Of a DNA stretch of 64,000 bases, positions 26,536-36,396 are shown in pieces. The notes under the pieces were generated by a model. The model was not told the origin of the DNA. It saw only the letters and a list, made by a program, of their open reading frames with translations, and made no database searches. Position numbers and translations under genes: made by a program. The first letter of the stretch is position 1, and every line of letters begins with the position of its first letter. Location: the NCBI GenBank assembly GCA_011389745.1, contig JAABTQ010000006.1, forward strand, positions 1 through 64,000, read 5' to 3'. The DNA comes from Desulfobacteraceae bacterium. Lineage in GTDB: Bacteria; Desulfobacterota; Desulfobacteria; Desulfobacterales; SKZT01.

Positions 26536-27693
26536 TCAGGAAAGACGGGTTTTGTAATCCTCATAACCAAAACGGCGGACCACGGTCAACCGGTCTGATT
26601 CAGGACGGTAGGCGGCGATGGATGGAAGGTTAACCCCATTGAATGTGGTGGTTTTAACCATGCTGTAAATAGCCATGTCCAAAAATGCAAGTCTGTCTCC
26701 GGTCTTTAAAGGACTATCAAACGAATATTCACCGATCACATCCCCTGCCAGGCATGATTTGCCGGCTAACCGGCATGTCCACTTTTTTTGACCGGAAAGT
26801 CCTGCTCCGATGATTTCAGGGCGGTAAGGCATTTCAAGAACATCCGGCATATGACAGGTGGCGGATGTATCCAGGATTACCACCGGCATGTCCGCAGTGA
26901 CGATATCCAATACAGTCGTGACAAGAATGCCGGCATTCAGCGCAACCGCTTCTCCGGGTTCAAGATATACCTGAACTTTATATTCACGAGTGACACGATC
27001 AATACACCGGCAAAGAAGGTCAATATCATAATCATGACGGGTGATATGGTGACCTCCGCCGATATTGAGCCAGTTCATTTGCCGGATATATTTTCCGAAT
27101 TTTTGTTCCACCACTTGCAAAGTGCGATCAAGCGCATCGGCATTTTGCTGGCAGAGTGTGTGAAAGTGAAGACCCGTTATGCCATCCGGCAAATCCGGTT
27201 CGAATTGTTCCATGCGCACCCCTAAACGTGATCCCACCGAACAGGGATCATAAATAGCGACGGTCCCTTCGGAATGTTCCGGATTGATGCGAATACCCAT
27301 TTGGATGGTTTTGGAGGCTGCCAAAATCAGCGAACGAAACCGCCGGTACTGGTTAAAGGAATTAAAAATCACGTGGTCCACGTATTCCAAAAGCGCTTCC
27401 ATTTCCGAATCCGCATAGGCCGGGGAAAAAACATGCACCTGTTTGCCGAACTCTTCGTGCCCCAACCTTGCCTCATGAAGACCACTGGCGCAAATGCCAT
27501 CCAGCACCGGTCGTATCAATGGAAACAGGCTGAACATGGCGAAACCTTTCAGCGCCAATAATATTTTTGCTCCGGTGCGTTTTTGTAAAACATTTAAAAT
27601 GCGGAGATTTTTTTCAATAAGAGATTCATCCACCACAAAACACGGGGATGGAAGGCGTTCGACATTTAATCGTTCCAGGTAATTTCGGTCCAT
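26536..27693 (-). CDS. nspC: Carboxynorspermidine decarboxylase
   Basis: A 385-residue PLP enzyme of the alanine racemase-fold decarboxylase group that makes norspermidine or spermidine from the carboxy precursor. Seen: CFVVDESLIEKNLRILN, the PLP lysine in KILLALKGFAMFSLF, and the dimer-interface substrate cysteine region DTSATCHMPDVLEMPYRP. The start MDRNYLERL (27693) is preferred over an extension to 27774 because that overlaps the preceding gene; even so, 28 bases overlap. It forms an operon with the dehydrogenase. Confidence 0.9.
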   Translation of the reverse strand: MDRNYLERLNVERLPSPCFVVDESLIEKNLRILNVLQKRTGAKILLALKGFAMFSLFPLIRPVLDGICASGLHEARLGHEEFGKQVHVFSPAYADSEMEALLEYVDHVIFNSFNQYRRFRSLILAASKTIQMGIRINPEHSEGTVAIYDPCSVGSRLGVRMEQFEPDLPDGITGLHFHTLCQQNADALDRTLQVVEQKFGKYIRQMNWLNIGGGHHITRHDYDIDLLCRCIDRVTREYKVQVYLEPGEAVALNAGILVTTVLDIVTADMPVVILDTSATCHMPDVLEMPYRPEIIGAGLSGQKKWTCRLAGKSCLAGDVIGEYSFDSPLKTGDRLAFLDMAIYSMVKTTTFNGVNLPSIAAYRPESDRLTVVRRFGYEDYKTRLS

Positions 27694-28862
27694 GGCAATC
27701 CGTGCAAATTCAATTGTTCCATAAAAGGGTCGGGATCGAATTGCTCCATGTTGAAAACCCCTTTGCCCCGCCATTTTCCTGTAAGAACCATCATGGCACC
27801 GATCATGGCAGGTACACCGGTGGTGTAGGAAATGGCCTGAGCACCGACTTCCTGATAGGCCTCCTGATGATCGCAGATATTGTAAATAAAATATTGTATA
27901 ATTTTGTCCCTTCTGATTCCTTTGATCAAACAGCCGATGCAGGTCCGGCCTTTTGTAGCGGGTCCTAAAGAGGCCGGATCAGGCAACAGCGTCTTCAGAA
28001 ATTTAAGCGGGATGATTTCCACACCTTCATAGATTACAGGATCAATGCGGGTCATACCGACATTTTGAAGAACTTCCAGGTGTTTGAGATAGTTGTCACT
28101 GAAAGTCATCCAGAATCGTGCCTTTTTCAGGCTTTTAAAATGCTTAACCAGAGACTCAAGCTCTTCATGATACATCAGGTAACATTTTTTAGGGCCAATA
28201 CCCTCGGGAAAATCAAAGCTCATGGACTTTGAAAGGGGTTCGGTTTCCTTCCAGTTTCCGTTTTCCCAAAAGCGTCCTTTTGCAGTAACTTCCCGAATAT
28301 TTATTTCAGGATTGAAGTTTGTGGCAAAAGGATGTCCGTGGTCACCGGCATTACAGTCAATGATATCCAACTCATGGATTTCATCGAATCGGTGTTTGAG
28401 GGCATGGACACAAAAGACATTGGTTACCCCCGGATCAAAACCGCTTCCCAAAAGCGCCATAATACCTTTTTCCTTGAAACGGTCATGAAAGGCCCACTGC
28501 CACTTATATTCGAACCTGGCTTCGTCAGGGTGTTCGTAATTGGCCGTGTCCAGATAATGCACACCCGTTTCCAGACAAGCCTCCATTATGGCCAGATCCT
28601 GGTATGGGAGCGCCACATTGACCACCAGGTCGGGATTGAAGGATCGGATAAGGGCGACGGTTTCTGAGACATGATCGGCATCGATCTGAGCGGTAAGTAT
28701 GGTTTTGCCGGTCCTGATCCTTACATCTTCGGCAATCTTGTCGCACTTACTTTTGGTCCGGCCGGCCAGAATGATTTCAGAGAAAACCGAGGGGGTCTGT
28801 GCGCATTTTTGGACAACAACATTTCCAACACCCCCTGCACCGATGATCAACACACGTGACAT
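27666..28862 (-). CDS. Carboxynorspermidine dehydrogenase (saccharopine dehydrogenase family)
   Basis: A 398-residue NAD(P)-dependent enzyme with a Rossmann motif at the N-terminus (LIIGAGGVGNVVVQKC) and the family's conserved NVALPYQDLAIMEACLETG and GSGFDPGVTNVFCVHAL. It condenses aspartate semialdehyde with a diamine and reduces the product to carboxy(nor)spermidine, the substrate of the next gene. Overlap with nspC shows an operon. Spermidine versus norspermidine as final product cannot be decided from sequence. Confidence 0.9.
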   Translation of the reverse strand: MSRVLIIGAGGVGNVVVQKCAQTPSVFSEIILAGRTKSKCDKIAEDVRIRTGKTILTAQIDADHVSETVALIRSFNPDLVVNVALPYQDLAIMEACLETGVHYLDTANYEHPDEARFEYKWQWAFHDRFKEKGIMALLGSGFDPGVTNVFCVHALKHRFDEIHELDIIDCNAGDHGHPFATNFNPEINIREVTAKGRFWENGNWKETEPLSKSMSFDFPEGIGPKKCYLMYHEELESLVKHFKSLKKARFWMTFSDNYLKHLEVLQNVGMTRIDPVIYEGVEIIPLKFLKTLLPDPASLGPATKGRTCIGCLIKGIRRDKIIQYFIYNICDHQEAYQEVGAQAISYTTGVPAMIGAMMVLTGKWRGKGVFNMEQFDPDPFMEQLNLHGLPWTEITWND

Positions 28863-29093
28863 TTGGCAGGTTTCCTTTCACATTGGGTTAACAGGTACAC
28901 AATGAAATTACTTCTTGCAGATCAAATTATATGCCAAATATTTGAAGATGTGTCAATAATCATTCGATAATGTTAATCCTTGACGTGATCTGTCAAATTT
29001 TGCATAGTAACTAAAATTTATCAAATACCAGTGTTTCGGTAAACTATCATTGAGGGGCTTTATTATAAAGCATCATCAGGGGGGGGAAACGGG

Positions 29094-29933
29094 ATGGTTC
29101 CGACTGGGTCATTTATACCTAAAACAATAAAAATATTGCTAGCCGAAGACAACCCTGTCAATCAGGAGGTGATTTGTGAAATGCTGATATCGATAGGCTG
29201 TCAGGTGCAAGTAGTTTCAAATGGACAGCAGGCGATCGACGCCTTGAACCATGAATCATATGATATGATTTTCATGGACTGCCAAATGCCTGTTATGGAT
29301 GGCCATGAAGCAGCTCACCGTATACGTTCACTTGAACAACAAAAGGGGCGGGCGTGTATTCCTATTATCGGAATTACCGGACGAGCTGTGCGGGATAATT
29401 TCGAAAAAAGTGAAAAGTCCTGCATGGATGATCTTCTGGGAAAACCTTTCACCATTGAACAACTCCAAGCCGTTATTTTTCGCCGGACTGGTTTTCATTC
29501 AGATGACAGCATCGAAGAACATGGAAAAACAAAATGTTCAGAGCAACCCTCTTTTTTGTCTGTGCCCACCGGCAACAGCACCGATTGCTTAGATATAATG
29601 GCTTTGGAAACTATTTCCAAACTCGAATGTGGATCAAATAAATTTCTGAAAAAAATAGTGACTATTTATTTAAAAGATTCACCAATTCTTATTTCTGAAA
29701 TCAATAAGGGTATTCAGGATAAAAATCCTGAAAAAATATTTCAAGCAGCCCACAGCCTCAAATCCACCAGTGCCAGTGTGGGAGCAACGACCTTATCAGG
29801 CTTATGCGAAAAACTGGAGTCTAGCGCCCGACTTCAATTGATTGATGATGCGGCATCCCAACTTGCCCTGATCGAGTCTGAATATGTGAGGGTGGTCGAC
29901 GCTCTAAATTCTTTTATAATTAATTTCAAATAG
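29094..29933 (+). CDS. Receiver-Hpt phosphorelay protein
   Basis: A 279-residue protein. An N-terminal receiver domain (about 13-130) has the acidic pair ED (LLAEDN), phospho-acceptor Asp in FMDCQMPVMDG and a conserved lysine (GKPF). A C-terminal Hpt domain (about 175-279) has its phosphorylatable histidine in AAHSLKSTSASVGA. It looks like the detached output half of a hybrid kinase and could relay phosphate to or from a separate kinase. Followed after 38 bases by the receiver-PAS-GGDEF-EAL gene. Confidence 0.92.
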   Translation: MVPTGSFIPKTIKILLAEDNPVNQEVICEMLISIGCQVQVVSNGQQAIDALNHESYDMIFMDCQMPVMDGHEAAHRIRSLEQQKGRACIPIIGITGRAVRDNFEKSEKSCMDDLLGKPFTIEQLQAVIFRRTGFHSDDSIEEHGKTKCSEQPSFLSVPTGNSTDCLDIMALETISKLECGSNKFLKKIVTIYLKDSPILISEINKGIQDKNPEKIFQAAHSLKSTSASVGATTLSGLCEKLESSARLQLIDDAASQLALIESEYVRVVDALNSFIINFK

Positions 29934-29971
29934 TTATAGACTGGTTGCCAAACCAAATTCAGGAGAAATGG

Positions 29972-32107
29972 ATGGTTGAAATTGAATCCCAGGAAAATCC
30001 GCCTATTGTCCTATTGGCGGATGATGACGAAATGATGCGGATTTTGATAAGGAAATCTTTGGAACAATCCGGGTTTTGGGTAGAAGAAGTCGAGAACGGG
30101 GCATCTGCCCTGAAGCTTTTTAAATCGCTGATACCGGATGTGGTTTTGCTGGATGTGATGATGCCTGGTCTTAATGGGTTTGATGTATGCAAAGAAATTC
30201 GCAAATTACCGGAGGCAATTTTTACGCCTATTTTGATGATCACGGGACTTAGCGATATAAAATCTATTGAGCGGGCCTACGAACTGGGTGCTACAGATTT
30301 TATTACCAAACCGGTCAATTGGGATACGCTTGGCCATCACGTTCGTTACCTGCTGCGATCCGGAAAGACTGCGGAACAACTTCATAAAAGTAAGGAAGCA
30401 CTTCTCATAAGTGAAGAACGCTATGCTTTGGCGGCCAAAGGTGCCAATGATGGTCTGTGGGATTGGGATTTGCATACCGGAAATATTTATTTTTCCGAAC
30501 GCTGGCAATCCATTCTGGGATATGATTATGGAACTTTTGGAAATACCTTGCAGGATTGGTTTAAACATATCCATAAAGATGATTTGCAACACGTGGAAAT
30601 AACGCTAAGCAACCACTTAGAGGGTCTAACCGAGCATTTTGAGCATGAGCACCGCATGCATCACAAAGATCAGGAGTATCTATGGGTGTTGGTTAGAGGC
30701 CTGGCCATTCGGGATACCAATGGAAAACCCTATCGGATGGCAGGGTCAGTGTCGGATATTACCAGGCGTAAAAAGTCGGAAGAACAGTTAATCCATAACG
30801 CACTGTATGACACCCTTACCGGCCTTGCCAATCGGACGTTGTTTTCCAACCGGCTTTCTCATGCCATGCAGCGCCTGAAACGAAACCAAGATTCAACGTT
30901 TGCGATTCTTTTTCTGGATCTGGATCGTTTTAAAGTCGTTAATGATAGCCTTGGACATCAGGTCGGTGACGAAATACTCAAAACTGTTGCCCATCGTCTT
31001 GAACTGTGCACTCGACCGGGTGACACGGTTGCAAGACTGGGAGGAGACGAATTTGTCATCTTGCTGGAAGGTATTCAGGATATCCATGATGCAGAGAAAG
31101 TTGTCGAGAGAGTTCAAGCCGATTTTAATGAACCGATCCAACTCCAGCATCATCAGGTTGTTCATACCTGTGCCAGCATTGGTATAGTGATGGGATCACC
31201 GGCATATGACCGTCCGGAGGAAATTCTCAGGGATGCGGATACGGCAATGTATCGGGCAAAATCCATGGGCGTGGGTCGGCACCAAATTTTTGATCCTTCC
31301 ATGCACCACCATGTATTGTCTCAACTGCATCTTGAAAATGATTTAAGACGATCTCTAGAGGTAAATGAATTCATCATTCATTATCAGCCAATTGTTTCCC
31401 TTTTAACTGGTAAAATAAACGCACTGGAAGCGTTGATTCGCTGGCAACACCCCAAAAAAGGACTTTTGCAGCCTAACGATTTTATCTGGCTGGCAGAGGA
31501 AACCGGACTGATTGTTCCGATCGGCGATTGGGTATTGCGCACGGTTTGCGAGCAAATCAGCCAATGGGAACTATCGGGATTGAGCAAGCTCCGGGTTGCT
31601 GTCAACATTTCCGCAAAACAATTGCTATTTGATGGATTTGTGGATTCAGTGGCCCGGATAATCGATCAAACGGGCGTTGATCCCGGTGTTTTGGAACTGG
31701 AAATAACGGAATCCGCCATAATGGAGAATCTTCAAATTGCCAAAGATGTATTGCATCGACTGCGTGACTTGGGGTTGCAACTGGCTTTGGATGATTTTGG
31801 CACCGGGTATTCCTCGCTGAGCTATCTGCAAAATTTTCCCGTCAACAAACTAAAAATAGATCGTTCTTTCATTAACCAGGATGATTCCAACGCAGAAAAC
31901 AGAGATTTGGTAAATGCCATCATCAATATGGCCAAAAGTTTATCCATGGATTTGGTAGCCGAAGGAGTGGAAACACATAGCCAGTTGGAATGGCTTCAAA
32001 ATAAAAGTTGCCGGTTGGGACAGGGTTTTTTGTTTTCTCATCCTTTAAGTGCTAGTGATATTGAAAAATTATTGGCTTCGCATCAGAATTTATTAAAAAA
32101 ACACTAA
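29972..32107 (+). CDS. Receiver-PAS-GGDEF-EAL cyclic-di-GMP protein
   Basis: A 711-residue bifunctional c-di-GMP enzyme. Receiver (about 8-125): LLADDDE, phospho-Asp in VLLDVMMPGLNG and a conserved Lys (TKP). PAS/PAC about 150-265. GGDEF domain with intact ARLGGDEFVIL and an upstream RPGD inhibitory-site motif five residues away. EAL domain with LEALIRW, ELEITESAIM, LDDFGTGYSSLSYL, KIDRSF and AEGVET, so phosphodiesterase residues look complete. ATG 29972 is chosen because AGGAG lies six bases upstream. Probably co-transcribed with the receiver-Hpt gene. Confidence 0.94.
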   Translation: MVEIESQENPPIVLLADDDEMMRILIRKSLEQSGFWVEEVENGASALKLFKSLIPDVVLLDVMMPGLNGFDVCKEIRKLPEAIFTPILMITGLSDIKSIERAYELGATDFITKPVNWDTLGHHVRYLLRSGKTAEQLHKSKEALLISEERYALAAKGANDGLWDWDLHTGNIYFSERWQSILGYDYGTFGNTLQDWFKHIHKDDLQHVEITLSNHLEGLTEHFEHEHRMHHKDQEYLWVLVRGLAIRDTNGKPYRMAGSVSDITRRKKSEEQLIHNALYDTLTGLANRTLFSNRLSHAMQRLKRNQDSTFAILFLDLDRFKVVNDSLGHQVGDEILKTVAHRLELCTRPGDTVARLGGDEFVILLEGIQDIHDAEKVVERVQADFNEPIQLQHHQVVHTCASIGIVMGSPAYDRPEEILRDADTAMYRAKSMGVGRHQIFDPSMHHHVLSQLHLENDLRRSLEVNEFIIHYQPIVSLLTGKINALEALIRWQHPKKGLLQPNDFIWLAEETGLIVPIGDWVLRTVCEQISQWELSGLSKLRVAVNISAKQLLFDGFVDSVARIIDQTGVDPGVLELEITESAIMENLQIAKDVLHRLRDLGLQLALDDFGTGYSSLSYLQNFPVNKLKIDRSFINQDDSNAENRDLVNAIINMAKSLSMDLVAEGVETHSQLEWLQNKSCRLGQGFLFSHPLSASDIEKLLASHQNLLKKH

Positions 32108-32793
32108 CATTTCCGGATAACGACAAGGACGCGGGACTGATCCAAAAAAGGAAGGTGGTAATTTTGGGTTGAAATAGCCCAATGAGAAGTTAGGCTCCCA
32201 CCATGCTCCTTTAACTTTTGTATTTCCTCAATTTCCGGTTCAGATAATTTTCCCTTGTATGCCATCAAAAAACCTTTGTCGGAGAGCAATGGAAATGCCA
32301 TCTCAGCGAATTTTTTCAAGTCTGTCAGAGCGCGACAAACGATCACATCAAAACCATTTTTAAATTCTGAATCTTGTGATAATTTTTCAGCGCGACCATG
32401 GTGCGCGGAAATATTATGAAGTTTCATCAGCCGAATCAGGTGATTTAAAAAAGCAGTCTTTTTTCTGGAAGCATCAATGAGAAATACCGGATTGGAGGGT
32501 AACATAATTTTTAAAGGAATTCCTGGAAAACCAGCTCCTGAGCCAATATCCAGAATACTTTTGTCAGGTTCGATTAAAGGGACGGCGGCAATGGAATCCA
32601 AAAAGTGCTTAACAGCCACCTCCAACGGATCGGTGATGGCTGTCAGATTCACTTTACGGTTCCAGATCAACAGTTCCGAGGCATGGGATGCGAAAAGTTC
32701 AGCCTGTTCGACACTAACCGGAATCCCTGACAATTGGGCCCCATCCCTGATGAGTTTTTTCCAGCTTAAAAAATCAATTTTTCCCACTTGCAC
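32104..32793 (-). CDS. rsmG: 16S rRNA (guanine-N7) methyltransferase
   Basis: A 229-residue class I methyltransferase of the GidB/RsmG family, which methylates G527 of 16S rRNA. Seen: WNRKVNLTAI, the SAM loop ILDIGSGAGFPGIPLKI, and DVIVCRALTDLKKFAEMA. Length typical. It converges with the c-di-GMP gene (4-base overlap at the ends) and its start overlaps the end of the broken gene next to it. The usual neighbour mnmG is absent. Confidence 0.95.
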   Translation of the reverse strand: MQVGKIDFLSWKKLIRDGAQLSGIPVSVEQAELFASHASELLIWNRKVNLTAITDPLEVAVKHFLDSIAAVPLIEPDKSILDIGSGAGFPGIPLKIMLPSNPVFLIDASRKKTAFLNHLIRLMKLHNISAHHGRAEKLSQDSEFKNGFDVIVCRALTDLKKFAEMAFPLLSDKGFLMAYKGKLSEPEIEEIQKLKEHGGSLTSHWAISTQNYHLPFLDQSRVLVVIRKC

Positions 32794-33539
32794 TCTTTTT
32801 CACTTTCAGGATTATCCTGGGCATTATCGAAATTGATTAGAAATTTGATTTCACCTTCATTAACGTTAAATACCATTGCATCAGGGTAATGTTGATGAAA
32901 TATTTTTGCATGGCTTTGTTTTCAGAAAGAACAGATGCGGAAAAACCAATGTAATGGTTTTCTCTGGCGATTTTTTCAAGAATTTTCAACAGGTATGAAC
33001 CGATGCCACGATTCTGGTAGTCTTCCCGCACCACAAACGCCACCTCTGCCCGGTCATCGGTTCCCTCCGCATAACTTCCGATAGCAATAATTTCCTTTCC
33101 CCCTAAGCTTTGTACTTTACCAATAATGGATAAATTTTTCTTGTAATCCACGGATTCCCAATGTTTCTGAATGACTTCATGGGGAAAAAGTTTAACCCGG
33201 TGGAAAAATCGGGAGTAAATGGTTTTTTCCTGGAGAGTCGATCTTTCCTTCAAAAGCCGCCTCCCGGATACTTCTGGAAATAAAAAACAGCTTTAGATGA
33301 AACCGCTTGTGAAAAGCCGGATCTCCCACATAGCGAGCCAGGGTAAAAGAAAGCATCTGATAAATCATAATATCCTGCAAGTCGGGATCTTTCACCATGG
33401 CTCTTATCAAGTGCTGTGGCTCACTGCAACCGGTGCCTATAAATATCCGGTTTCCCTGCCTGATTTTTGATACAGCCTCCCGGGCTGAAACCGTTTTTTC
33501 GGGGTACCTTTCAGAAAGATCTGTTTTCTCGCTGATCAT
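32766..33539 (-). pseudogene. Acetyl-CoA hydrolase/transferase-GNAT fusion, deleted and frameshifted
   Basis: The frame from ATG 33539 encodes a CoA-transferase-type N-terminus (QGNRIFIGTGCSEPQHLIRA). It breaks off near 33250, where a different frame starts (STLQEKTIYSRFF...), giving a GNAT domain with DYQNRGIGSYLLKILEKIA. From memory, proteins of roughly 600-700 residues join these two domains, so about 400 residues have been deleted at the junction. A second lesion, one A short in the run at about 32900, ends the GNAT frame early; restoring it gives IFHQHYPDAMVFNVNEGEIK to a stop at 32766, overlapping rsmG. No functional CoA-transferase can result. Confidence 0.75.
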
Positions 33540-33612
33540 TTTTTTGCCCTTATATAATTTTCTATGAAAATATGCCTTATCAATTTTGATTACCCAAACC
33601 CACTTGAAACCG

Positions 33613-33704
33613 GAGATTCTTCGGTCGCCGGGGTTTCAATCAGCATATTGGAATTTATTTTCTTTTTAAGATCGTTCCACTGCAAGTCGCTCCCTCAGAA
33701 TGAC
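33613..33704. repeat. Dispersed repeat, B type
   Basis: GAGATTCTTCGGTCGCCG ... GTCGCTCCCTCAGAATGAC, closely matching 14097-14189. It sits in the spacer between two - strand genes. Confidence 0.8.
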
Positions 33705-33762
33705 AAACAAAAGGGTTGCCTCCTTTATTCAATTCTCATTTGCCGGTTTTTCCCGCTTGAAT

Positions 33763-34500
33763 TTATCTCCTTTCAAATCCTTTGCTAAACCATTTGACGG
33801 CCATATGAACAAACTTATCCTGATGGACTTTACGGCTCATCCGATGGTCGCCGTTTTTCTGAATTATCAGCTTTTTAGGATTTCCGGCAAACCGATAAAT
33901 TTTGTGAGCCTCTGAAACAGGAACTACTTCATCATATTCACCATGGAAAACCATTACATTTTGAATATAAGAAAGATATTTTCCATTGTCGAAAGACAGT
34001 CTTTCAAAAAAAGACAGGGGCTGGTTAATCTCCAGCTGATGATTTTGCATGGAATCATGGATGCATCGGCTGTTTACCGGCGAGGCAAATGTAACCAGGG
34101 CTTTGGGTTGAATCATTGCTGAAACCCGGCAGGCTGCCGCCCCACCCAGGCTGCTTCCAAAAAGAGCGACCGCATCACTTATATCCTCTCTTTCCTTCAT
34201 TGTTTCACATGCCTGAAAAAGATCGCAGCATCGGGCTTCAAAAGAAATCCGCTCCGGTTCTCCACCTTCACTTTGGCCGCATCCTCTATGGTCAAAACGA
34301 AAAAAAGCCATCCCGAGTAAATTACAGGCATGAGCCAAAGCAAGCTGCTTGGGTGAATTCTGTGTGGCAAATAATCCATGGGAACCGATAACCACAGGCG
34401 GTTTTTTTCGGGACGGCATGTGCAGATGACCTTCTATCCTGTAACCGTCGCTAAAAAAGCAGAGTTTTTTACAAGCTGAATTTGCTTTTAATTCTACCAT
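33763..34500 (-). CDS. Alpha/beta hydrolase
   Basis: A 245-residue serine hydrolase. Seen: oxyanion/cap start VIGSHGLFATQNSPK, FRFDHRGCGQSEGG, the nucleophile elbow FGSSLGGAA (Ser about 117), the acid in GEYDEVVPV and the catalytic His in NGDHRMS. No signal peptide or membrane segment. Similar to serine aminopeptidase-like (Hydrolase_4) carboxylesterases. Substrate unknown. It diverges from the methyltransferase gene. Confidence 0.85.
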   Translation of the reverse strand: MVELKANSACKKLCFFSDGYRIEGHLHMPSRKKPPVVIGSHGLFATQNSPKQLALAHACNLLGMAFFRFDHRGCGQSEGGEPERISFEARCCDLFQACETMKEREDISDAVALFGSSLGGAAACRVSAMIQPKALVTFASPVNSRCIHDSMQNHQLEINQPLSFFERLSFDNGKYLSYIQNVMVFHGEYDEVVPVSEAHKIYRFAGNPKKLIIQKNGDHRMSRKVHQDKFVHMAVKWFSKGFERR

Positions 34501-34616
34501 AAAATGCGGCTTGTTTTCTAATATTTTATATTTGTGTTATGGTTGATGTATGATAGGTTAACCAAATATAACATAAAACATTTAAAGCATAGAAAATATA
34601 TTTTCAGAGTTCCGGG

Positions 34617-36017
34617 ATGTCGCTTAAAAAAGGCAAAGAATATGATTTGAATATAACGGATCTGGCGTTCGGAGGCAAAGGCTTTGCCAAAGTCGACGGT
34701 TTCGTGGTTTTTGTGGATCAGGCGGTTCCTGAAGATGTCGTGAAAGTTCGGGTGGTCGGAAAGAAAAAAAATTACGCAGAGGCACGAATCATTGAAATGA
34801 TTTCCCCCTCACCGTTAAGAATCAATGCGCCCTGTCCATACAGCGGCACCTGCGGTGGCTGCAAATGGCAGTATCTGCCGTATGAGTTGCAGATTCAATA
34901 TAAGCAACGGCATGTAAAAGAAGCCCTGGAGCATCTTGGTAATATCCATGACATCCAGGTAAATCCGACCCTGCCTTCTCCAAATATTTTTGAGTACCGT
35001 AACAAAATGGAATTTTCCTGTTCGGATCGAAAATGGCTCATGCCCGCGCAGATGACCGGTGAAAATATTGATACCGGTTTTGCCATCGGACTTCATGTTC
35101 CCGGAACTTTTTATAAAGTACTCGATATTGGCGCATGTATGCTCCAGCCGGATTTAGGAAACCAAATATTAAATGACGTACGCGTATTTATCAAAGACTC
35201 TGATATGCCGGTCTATGGTTTGAAAAGCCATGAAGGTTTCTGGCGTTTTTTGATGTTGCGTCATTCCGTGTCCGAAAATCAGTGGATGGTTAACATCATC
35301 ACAGCCTCAGAAAACCGAAATATAGTTGCTTCACTAGCCGAACTTCTTATGGAAAAATATCCCAATGTGGTGTCGGTGGTCAACAATGTGACAGCCCGAA
35401 AGGCCGGTGTTGCCGTGGGAGAGTATGAGGTTCACCTAGCAGGAAAAACATGTATAAAAGATGCCATAGATCCTTTTGTTTTTGAAATTTCCGCCAACTC
35501 ATTTTTTCAGACCAACACCAGGGCTGCAAGAAGCCTTTACGATACGGTGGCCGGGTATGCACAACTGACAGGGAAGGAAACAGTCCTGGATCTTTACAGC
35601 GGGACCGGTACGATCCCGATTTATCTGTCAGGCCGGGCCGCCCGGATCGTGGGGATAGAAATTGTCGAAAGCGCCATTTCAGATGCTGAAAAAAACTGCC
35701 GCCTAAATCAGGTGGATAATTGTCGTTTTATTGCCGGTGATATTCGAACTTCGCTAACAGAAATTGACTTCAAACCTCACGTAATGATTATTGATCCGCC
35801 TCGTGACGGCATGCACAAGGATGTGGTCAGACAAGTCCTGGACATGTCGCCCGACCGAATCGTTTATGTATCCTGCAATCCGGCAACCCTGGCCAGAGAC
35901 CTGGCTTTGATGAAAAACCATTATCATGTGATCGAGGTTCAGCCTGTGGATATGTTTCCCCATACGTTTCATATCGAATCGGTGGCATGCCTCGGAAAAA
36001 ACTCCGGCTGTAAATGA
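34617..36017 (+). CDS. 23S rRNA (uracil-5-)-methyltransferase, RlmD/RumA family
   Basis: A 466-residue class I methyltransferase. An N-terminal TRAM domain (about 1-60) is followed by an iron-sulfur motif (APCPYSGTCGGCKWQYL), the SAM-binding loop VLDLYSGTGTIPIYL, the base-flipping/substrate motif FFQTNTRAA, and the catalytic end DPPRDGMH with the nucleophile Cys in VYVSCNPATLARDL. It methylates uridine at C5 in rRNA or tRNA; RlmD versus RlmCD-type specificity is not resolved here. Confidence 0.93.
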   Translation: MSLKKGKEYDLNITDLAFGGKGFAKVDGFVVFVDQAVPEDVVKVRVVGKKKNYAEARIIEMISPSPLRINAPCPYSGTCGGCKWQYLPYELQIQYKQRHVKEALEHLGNIHDIQVNPTLPSPNIFEYRNKMEFSCSDRKWLMPAQMTGENIDTGFAIGLHVPGTFYKVLDIGACMLQPDLGNQILNDVRVFIKDSDMPVYGLKSHEGFWRFLMLRHSVSENQWMVNIITASENRNIVASLAELLMEKYPNVVSVVNNVTARKAGVAVGEYEVHLAGKTCIKDAIDPFVFEISANSFFQTNTRAARSLYDTVAGYAQLTGKETVLDLYSGTGTIPIYLSGRAARIVGIEIVESAISDAEKNCRLNQVDNCRFIAGDIRTSLTEIDFKPHVMIIDPPRDGMHKDVVRQVLDMSPDRIVYVSCNPATLARDLALMKNHYHVIEVQPVDMFPHTFHIESVACLGKNSGCK

Positions 36018-36023
36018 AAATCA

Positions 36024-36113
36024 TTAGTCTTCAATTGCATCTTTTCCTTCTTTCATGATTGCCCCTCCTCCGATGAAACCTATGCCGGTCATGAGGCCCT
36101 GCATGATTCGCCC
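36024..36113 (-). pseudogene. MgtC/SapB-family remnant
   Basis: About 30 codons read RIMQGLMTGIGFIGGGAIMK then EGKDAIED and a stop. This is the highly conserved membrane core of MgtC-type proteins (RIxQGxxTGIGFLGAG), with no supporting frame on either side. It is a small fossil between the methyltransferase gene and the repeat-protein gene. Confidence 0.5.
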
Positions 36114-36286
36114 TCGACATCAGGATCGCTGGTTTCATTTAAAAACGATTCAGGCACAGGACATATGCGCCAGGGGGAACGTGCGCAGACCCAGGGTCCG
36201 GGAATGGTGTCAATACTCCAATGCGGTTAGTTAAATACCATAAATTGAGTACCTTTGAGGATATACAAAAAGTTATAGGTTTTTTA

Positions 36287-36309
36287 GCCTGGCGAATAAT
36301 TCGCCAGGC
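36287..36309. terminator. Hairpin downstream of the repeat-protein gene
   Basis: GCCTGGCGA (36287-36295), loop ATAAT, TCGCCAGGC (36301-36309). It lies just past the 3' end of the - strand repeat-protein gene. The poly-T flanks it on the + strand's left side, which is not where a U-tract for either neighbour would be, so termination is uncertain. Confidence 0.35.
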
Positions 36310-36396
36310 CGGTCGGTGAGTTTACCTGCTGTCCTCTTTTTATTTTACGTCCACGCCCTTTCTCTCAGGGAATCTTTGAGTATCCGGAGTCACTCC

